Shown here piece by piece: positions 58,160 to 64,000 of a stretch of DNA of 64,000 nucleotides. Each line of letters opens with the position of its first letter. Positions within the stretch are counted from its first letter, which is position 1. A program made the position numbers and the translations under genes. The stretch spans positions 44,284,150 through 44,348,149 of the forward strand of contig CM051514.1 in assembly GCA_028015205.1 (NCBI GenBank), given 5' to 3'. The notes below the pieces were generated by a model. It saw only the letters and a program-made list of their open reading frames with translations. It was not told where the DNA came from and did not search any database. This stretch comes from Mytilisepta virgata. Taxonomy: Eukaryota; Mollusca; Bivalvia; Mytilida; Mytilidae.

Positions 58160-58299
58160 TTTTTGGTTTTTTTCTCCTTTTTATATGCTTTGTGTATATT
58201 TGTTTCATAAAATTATTTAATATTGATAAGATATCTTATTTATATGGTACATAATATTTTCTTGTGTTTAAAGCATTAAATTGTTTTCTTGTATTTTTC

Positions 58300-59050
58300 A
58301 GTTAAATCCAGCTCAACAACCAAGTGGAAGGGCTAGATGTGCAGGTAGTTGGTGTTGCGAAAGAGAGGGAATCCGATGAAAGTGGAGTTTGCTTGAAAGG
58401 AAGTAATGATTTTTTTTTGTAAATAAAGTGGCAGCCATCAAGAAGGTGAAAGAAGAGAGGGAAAAGAAAAAGAGAAAAGTTCTTAGTAAGGTTGTAAGTG
58501 GTAAGACTGTGACAGAGGATGAAATTGTCGAGAAAATAAAGGATCAGTATAGATAAAGGATTTCAGTAAGAATTCTGGAAAGAAAGGAAGGGAAAGTGAC
58601 AAGGTGAAAGATTGTACTGTAAGTAGTTCTAAGAAGAAAGGAAGTAAACCAAATAACTCAGTACGGAAGAGGAAAGTTGAAAATGTAAAAGAGAAGGGAA
58701 GAAAAGTAAAAAGACTAGTGTAGTGTGTGAATCACAGAAAGCTGGACCAAGTAGGTGTGGAGGGTCTGTGCGTACATGTATTTATGTAAATGAGGACTCT
58801 GAGATTTACATTGAGACTGAGTCTGAAATTAGTGAGGATGAAAAGTTTTGTGTTATCAAGAAATTTATGCCAGAGTAAGCAAGAAAGAGTACAATTTTGA
58901 TATTTACAAAGTGGGCTCAGTGTGAAAGTTATCGGCATTGGATACATTTAATTTATTGTACAAGTGTGAAGGTAGTTAGGAGAGGAGATAGTTTTTGTAT
59001 GTGTTCACTGTGAGAAAAATCAGGTCTGAAATTGTATGTTAATTTAGATT
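58300..59050 (+). pseudogene. Degenerate pogo/Tigger-like transposase C-terminal region
   Basis: A lysine-rich piece (KRKVLSKVVSGKTVTEDEIV, 58475-58540) is followed by YVNEDSEIYIETESEISEDE, then CVIKKFMPE, FTKWAQCESYRHWIHLIYCT and VKVVRRGDSFC. The last part matches the 'C-x-x-C...W-x-x-C-x-x-C-x-H-W-x-H-x-x-Y-C' zinc-binding tail found on DDE_1 transposases in molluscs, with several metal ligands lost and a stop at 58876. Family call from recall. Confidence 0.5.
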
Positions 59051-59283
59051 AGATGTTAAAAAATAAACTTTTGTGTTATTCATGTGTTTCATTTGTTGTA
59101 AAAGAGATCAAATCAAGAACAGGTGCTCTCTTTAAAATATTTTATTTTGTGAATTTTCTTCATAAAATCAACGAATTTCTTTTTAACTTTAGTTTTCATA
59201 TTAAAAAGAAATTTATTCATAAAGAAATGCATCGGTTCCAATGGTTATTAAGGTACAGAAATACACGTAAATAATTAACCTAC

Positions 59284-59469
59284 CTTGGCCTATGACATTG
59301 CTAGGTGGATTTTCATTCGTTGACCGATTTAATAAGTCACATGATATGACGCCATTTGCAAACGAAAGAGCTAAAAATAGGTCAGTTTTAACAACAGTGG
59401 ACATGATCAATGATTCACCCGTTGAAGCATGATAATGCAAAAATTTAATAAACCAAAGATTCCTTTCAG
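59284..59469 (-). CDS. Candidate orphan coding exon (phase 1-1, 61 codons)
   Basis: Acceptor TTTCTAATTTTGCCAG and donor CAAG|GTAGG bound an open frame: ERNLWFIKFLHYHASTGESL, IMSTVVKTDLFLALSFANGV, ISCDLLNRSTNENPPSNVIG. The composition is protein-like and the exon is a multiple of three. The TDLFLALSFANG stretch loosely recalls a laminin-G beta strand pair, but that is weak. No neighbouring exon was found. Confidence 0.3.
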
Positions 59470-59521
59470 CTGGCAAAATTAGAAAATATTTATAGGTGAC
59501 CGATTTATCAATACTCCGGGA

Positions 59522-60335
59522 TAATTGTGTCTAGTAAGTTCTAAATCCAACATGTAATTACAAATTGTAGGAAAATTACTTGTACACCGATTTCTTGGAC
59601 GAATGACATTTACGAACTATATTCATGACTTTTCTATGACGTGACACGAGCTTTTGTATTTCATATTGTATGTAACGGAAAAAATCCGGGTTTAATTGTT
59701 GGTTAGATAAATAATGTGCTTGTTGAACTTTAGCTTTCTACAAAAAATCATACAAATTAAATTAAATTTTAATATTGCTCCATAACAGATTATAAGTGAC
59801 ATTTTCATAAAATCCAGCGAAGATACCAACAAGGACTCATCGACTCAGTTCACTATTCCGACGCAGCATCTCGTCAACTTCACATTGTTTGATTTATCTG
59901 TCTTTTGTGTTTGATTTATGTGTATATTTTTTCCATGTGTGTCACTTGATGCATGAATATTGTCTTTCATTAATTGTTTAATATGTTTATAATTGAGCAT
60001 AATAAAAATGAGAAACAATAAAGCATATTCTTCATTTTTTCCTATCTTAATTACAAAAAAAATCATTATCAACTCAATTGAAAACATGAACAACAAAACT
60101 TCACAAAACTTCAAATTTGTTGAAGAACACAAATTATTATGACTCACTCATCGTATACATGTAGGTACAATGTATTTACAAAATATGAAATATAGTCTAT
60201 AGCTTACTTTCCCATCATACAGGTATTTAAGACCACAATATTGCATGGTCAGTGATTCCCTGGAAGTTTTTGTTAATGTAACATTTGTTCACTGGGGTAA
60301 TTAAAAGTGGGAGAATCAGGATTAAACTGTACAAC
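59522..60335 (+). repeat. Tandem duplication, copy 1 (814 bp)
   Basis: AATTGTGTCTAGTAAGTTCT to GTGGGAGAATCAGGATTAA. It includes the last MULE-like codons (RYQQGLIDSVHYSDAASRQL, then HIV and stop) at about 59822-59890 directly after an AATCCAG acceptor-like site. Confidence 0.9.
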
Positions 60336-60501
60336 ACAGCTCTGTCATTAGATTTTTTTGGATTACCTTTATGGTCCTTTTTGGTAATTGCATCTGCTTT
60401 TGAACATTTTTGGTGGAATCAGACATGAAAACACAAGGGCTAAAACATTAAAAGACAAACAAAACAAAACGAGCAAACCCTCATTTGTTTTAAATAAAAA
60501 G

Positions 60502-61315
60502 TAATTGTGTCTAGAAAGTTCTAAATCCAACATGTAATTACAAATTGTATGAAAATTACTTGTACAACGAATTCTTGGACGAATGACATTTACGAACTAT
60601 ATTCATGAATTTTCTCTGACGTAACACGAGCTTTTGTTTTTCATATTGTATGTAACGGAAAAACCAGGTTTTAATTGTAAGTTAGATAAATAATGTGCTT
60701 GTTGAACTTTTGCTTTCTACAAAAATCATACAAATTAAATTAAATTTTAATATTGCTCCATAACAGATTATAAGTGATATTTTCATAAAATCCAGCAAAG
60801 ATACCAACAAGGACTCATCGACTCAGTTCACTATTCCGACGCAGCATCTCGTCAACTTCACATTGTTTGATTTATCTGTCTTTTGTGTTTGATTTATGTG
60901 TATATTTTTTACATGTGTGTCACTTGATGCATGAATATTGTCTTTCATTAATTGTTTAATATGTTTATAATTGAGCATAATAAAAATGAGAAACAATAAA
61001 GTATATTCTTCATTTTTTTTCTATCTTAATTACAAAAAAAAATCATTATCAACTCAATTGAAAACATGAACAACAAAACTTCACAAAACTTCAAATTTGT
61101 TGAAGAACACAAATTATTATGACTCACTCATCGTATACATGTAGGTACAATGTATTTACAAAATATGAAATATAGTCTATAGCTTACTTTCCCACCATAC
61201 AGGTATTTAAGACCATAATATTGTATGGTCAATGATTCCCTGGAAGTTTTTGTTAATGTAACATTTGTTCACTGGGGTAATTAAAAGTGGGAGAATCAGG
61301 ATTAACCAATCATGG
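60502..61315 (+). repeat. Tandem duplication, copy 2 (814 bp)
   Basis: Same segment 980 bp downstream with few substitutions. Between copies lie 166 bp with no match. Confidence 0.9.
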
Positions 61316-61577
61316 GCCCCGGAGGGCATATAAATCACAAATTACAACTGAATTAAAATTGTATAACACAACAAAGGAATTAATGTTAAGTAATAAGATA
61401 TAATGTAGTAAAGAGTATAATAAAAATGATTCTGATTGTTTATACCTTTACTATGCCCAGCTGAACTCCAACATCACTCAAAGGGAGACAATTCCAATTG
61501 AATAATGCAGGTTTTCAACTGTGCTAGATATATGGAAATAATAAAATATACATACATATTATATAACAATAAAAAAG
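61316..61577. other. LINE 3' untranslated region and flank
   Basis: AT-rich; ATAATAAAATATACATACATATTATATAACAATAAAA (as separate short tracts) near 61537-61574. A target-site duplication was not resolved. Confidence 0.35.
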
Positions 61578-62636
61578 CTAAATGGGAACAATGGGTGACT
61601 CACTGGTTTCTCTTATTTTAAAATTTTCATAGACAATATCACTTATAAATAATACAAGTTCTTTGTCCTCATTTATCATGATAAAATTGAATTGTTCATT
61701 TAAGTCCAAATATTTATAGTTAGGGACTTTCTTTTCCATGTATGTTTTAATCTTATTTAAATTGTGTGGAAAAAGTTTACACTCGAGGAGAAAATGTTTC
61801 TCATCCTCTATTTTGTTACATTTTTTACACAGTCTATTATCTCTTTGAATGTTTTTATATCTGCCTCTCTCTATTTCTAGAGTATGGGCACTAATTCTTA
61901 ATCTAGTAAGATACTTTCTTTTATCATTATTAGTTACCAGAGAAAGATAAGATTCAAATTTAAAGCAACTCTTAAAGGATGAAAATGTATCTAATTTTGA
62001 GCTGCCAGTAATCTTTAGTTTCCAATATTTTTTAAAATGTAATTTGACAATTGATTTTATTTCTGATATATCAGGATTATTTATGTCAAAATTGAGGCCC
62101 TTAGAAATATTTAAGAGATTTGTAAACCATGAAGTTTTACCCATTTGGTGTAATTTTTTACACTCATTTAGTGCATTACTTAACAATGAGTCTGGTTTCA
62201 TATCATTAAGTCTATTAAAGTACTTAAATAAGTTCAATATGATATCTAAGAATAGTGGGTATCGCCCAAGTTCACCCAATACAGCTTGATTTGAAGCATT
62301 TTTATGCACCCCTAATATGAATTTACAAAATTTAATATTAAGCTTTTGGCAATCAAATTTTTCATATGCTTCTATTATTTTTGTCCATTCACTTACATTT
62401 TTAATATTTAAATCACCCCATATTTCACTCCCATACAGTATTATGGGTTTTACAGTGTGGTCAAATATATGCAGATTTGTCTGTATACTCGGGGCGAAAT
62501 CTGAAAAATTGGATTTAAGTTTATATAAAGCTTTTAAGCCCCTTAAGTATAGATCCTTTTTTGGATGACTAGAAGATCCTGATGCATGGAATATAATTCC
62601 AAGATATTTATATCTTGAGACATTCTCAATATTTTT
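61578..62636 (-). CDS. LINE pol C-terminal domain with CCHC-like knuckle
   Basis: Continues the RT in another frame: NVSRYKYLGIIFHASGSS, VKPIILYGSEIWGDLN, VHKNASNQAVLGELGRYPL, then RLRISAHTLEIERGRYKN and CKKCNKIEDEKHFLLEC (C-x2-C-x7-H-x4-C). Ends at ESPIVPI. The YGSEIWG and LGRYPL motifs are typical of the thumb/C-terminal region of this LINE group. Confidence 0.85.
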   Translation of the reverse strand, partial: KNIENVSRYKYLGIIFHASGSSSHPKKDLYLRGLKALYKLKSNFSDFAPSIQTNLHIFDHTVKPIILYGSEIWGDLNIKNVSEWTKIIEAYEKFDCQKLNIKFCKFILGVHKNASNQAVLGELGRYPLFLDIILNLFKYFNRLNDMKPDSLLSNALNECKKLHQMGKTSWFTNLLNISKGLNFDINNPDISEIKSIVKLHFKKYWKLKITGSSKLDTFSSFKSCFKFESYLSLVTNNDKRKYLTRLRISAHTLEIERGRYKNIQRDNRLCKKCNKIEDEKHFLLECKLFPHNLNKIKTYMEKKVPNYKYLDLNEQFNFIMINEDKELVLFISDIVYENFKIRETSESPIVPI

Positions 62637-64000
62637 TATCTTTAAATCTAAAGGTGGACTTTAATATCTGTCCACTTTTGTTAAATATAATAACTTTGGT
62701 TTTATCAGTGTTTATTTCTAAACACCATTTGCTACAGTAATCTTGTAGCCTATTAAGGCAAGTCTGTAAACCTTGCTCTGATTTTGAAAACAAAGCAACA
62801 TCATCTGCAAATAACAGGCAATTAAGTTTACTTGTATTCAATTCGACAGGGTCAGAACTGTTATCAAACATGGATGGTAAATCATTAATATAAATTTTAA
62901 ATAGATTAGGGCTCAAAGTGTCACCCTGGCGAACACCTACTTCTGAAGTAAATGTTGGTGACAGTTTATCATCTAATTTTAGAGAAAGTGTATTATCTCT
63001 ATACATGTCTTTTATAATATTATAAAAAAGACCCCCAATACCATTGCTTTGCAGTTTTAAAAAGAGTGCAGGGTGAATGACAGTGTCAAATATCTTACAA
63101 AAGTCCAAAAAACATGTGTAAAGTCTCCCTTTATTTTGACTTTTGTATTTGTCAATCAATGTCCTTAAAATGAACATATGATCTGATGTCCTACTTTTCT
63201 TTTGGAACCCAATTTGTTCTTTTACTATAGTATTATTTTTTTCTAGAAATGTATCTAATCTATTATTTAAAACTCTGTTAAAAAGTTTAGCCATACAATT
63301 TATAACTGTTATTCCTCTGTAATTATTGGGATTTAAAGGGTCTTTTGCTTTAAAAATAGGTTTAATAAATGATTTTTTCCATGCTTTTGGATAAATTGAT
63401 TGTGTTAAAATTGAATTAAATATCCTATTTAGGCATGGAAGAATAAATTCTTTCCCTGCCTTTAACATCTCATTACAGATTCCATCAAGCCCTCTGCTTT
63501 TACCAGTTTTTAAAGAGTTTATGGCTTTTAATATTTCCAAGTCAGATATTTTAAAATCTAACTCTGTGAATTGTTTGATTTTCTCTTTACTCTTTAATAA
63601 TGAATTTATCTCATCTATACGTTGAATGAAATGTTGTTTAGTTGAGTTAAGGGATGAAAAATGGGAGATCCATTCTTCTGGGGGTATTTTTAAATCTGGA
63701 CTGTCTTCATAGTCATTTCTGAGTGAATTTAAAAGTTTCCAGTATTGCTTTGGATCTTTTTTATTGAGTAAATCTAGTTTGTGTAACAAATCAATTTTAA
63801 AATCTTTATATTTCTTTTTACATAATTTGCTATATTCTTTTCTGATTTTATAGAAACTACCTCTAATGAGGGGATCTTTTGGGAATCTAGCATATAATTT
63901 TCCCTTATCATCCACAACTTTTCTTAGTTTATTAAGATCCATATCATGCCAATCTTGTGATTTCTTAAATTTTTTCTTAGCTTTACCTTTACCTTTCCTT
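62626..64000 (-). CDS. LINE reverse transcriptase (partial; 5' part outside window)
   Basis: About 458 residues, all RT motifs intact including the FADD catalytic box (near 62790-62815) and the A-motif aspartates (FLDFCKIFD). Ends prematurely at KDKKY-stop because of a one-base insertion relative to the continuing frame KDKNIENVSRYKYLGIIFHA. Confidence 0.88.
   Translation of the reverse strand, partial: RKGKGKAKKKFKKSQDWHDMDLNKLRKVVDDKGKLYARFPKDPLIRGSFYKIRKEYSKLCKKKYKDFKIDLLHKLDLLNKKDPKQYWKLLNSLRNDYEDSPDLKIPPEEWISHFSSLNSTKQHFIQRIDEINSLLKSKEKIKQFTELDFKISDLEILKAINSLKTGKSRGLDGICNEMLKAGKEFILPCLNRIFNSILTQSIYPKAWKKSFIKPIFKAKDPLNPNNYRGITVINCMAKLFNRVLNNRLDTFLEKNNTIVKEQIGFQKKSRTSDHMFILRTLIDKYKSQNKGRLYTCFLDFCKIFDTVIHPALFLKLQSNGIGGLFYNIIKDMYRDNTLSLKLDDKLSPTFTSEVGVRQGDTLSPNLFKIYINDLPSMFDNSSDPVELNTSKLNCLLFADDVALFSKSEQGLQTCLNRLQDYCSKWCLEINTDKTKVIIFNKSGQILKSTFRFKDKKY

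Larger units (their letters stand above)
61578..64000 (-). mobile_element. Non-LTR retrotransposon (LINE), 3' two-thirds, running off the right edge
   Basis: Two open frames (61578-62635 and 62626-64000) belong to one pol protein separated by a one-base shift in an A6 run near 62633-62640. Upstream part: endonuclease-RT linker, then RT motifs SLKTGKSRGLDGICNEMLK, KEQIGFQKKSRTSDHMFIL, CFLDFCKIFDTVIHPALF, GVRQGDTLSPNLFKIYINDL and FADDVALFS. The frame is open to position 64000, so endonuclease and 5' end lie outside. Best fit is the Jockey/CR1/L2-like group. Confidence 0.9.

Overview
The window looks like nuclear DNA of a bivalve mollusc, most likely a mussel close to Mytilus. It is AT-rich and intron-rich, carries a multi-exon chitin synthase with the animal signature motifs, a SINE with the conserved MetaSINE-type core, degenerate TTAGGG-type telomeric DNA, and many dispersed repeats of mussel character. 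The species assignment is inference. Nothing suggests a prokaryote, organelle or virus.

Layout. 1-15 kb is gene-poor: a ~140-bp tandem repeat (0.96-1.9 kb), dispersed repeat blocks, a LINE 3' end, foldback elements and two minisatellites (13.3-14.0 and 14.6-15.1 kb). A small 8-cysteine secreted-type ORF lies at 15.65-15.92 kb. The minus strand from 29.9 to 18.2 kb carries the main gene, a chitin synthase (glycosyltransferase family 2) reconstructed here as 11 exons. Ten of the 11 intervals (all but one junction) agree in reading phase; one junction is off by a single base. The 5' exons were not found. 30-46 kb is mostly repetitive: a 43-bp minisatellite, a TTAA-flanked inverted-repeat transposon interrupted by a second element that also sits elsewhere in the window, further foldbacks, a 26-bp minisatellite and a 1.5-kb tandem repeat block.

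The most interesting part is 47.3-54.7 kb. Two small secreted-peptide genes lie head to head (minus 47.29-47.96 kb; plus 52.12-54.65 kb). They share intron phases and a C-x12-C-x(6-11)-C-C pattern that resembles the second half of a peritrophin-A type chitin-binding domain. Neither was visible as one open reading frame; both were assembled from splice sites. Between them lie a broken LINE and a degenerate telomere-like array set inside CTG-rich repeats.

55-64 kb is again transposon territory: a tRNA-derived SINE, remnants of MULE-like and pogo-like transposases, an exact-spacing tandem duplication (980 bp offset), and at the right edge a long, nearly intact LINE reverse transcriptase on the minus strand that runs out of the window.

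The chitin synthase would make chitin at the plasma membrane, as for shell matrix or gut lining in molluscs. Whether the half-chitin-binding-like peptides are functionally connected to it is speculation; they are only in the same region.
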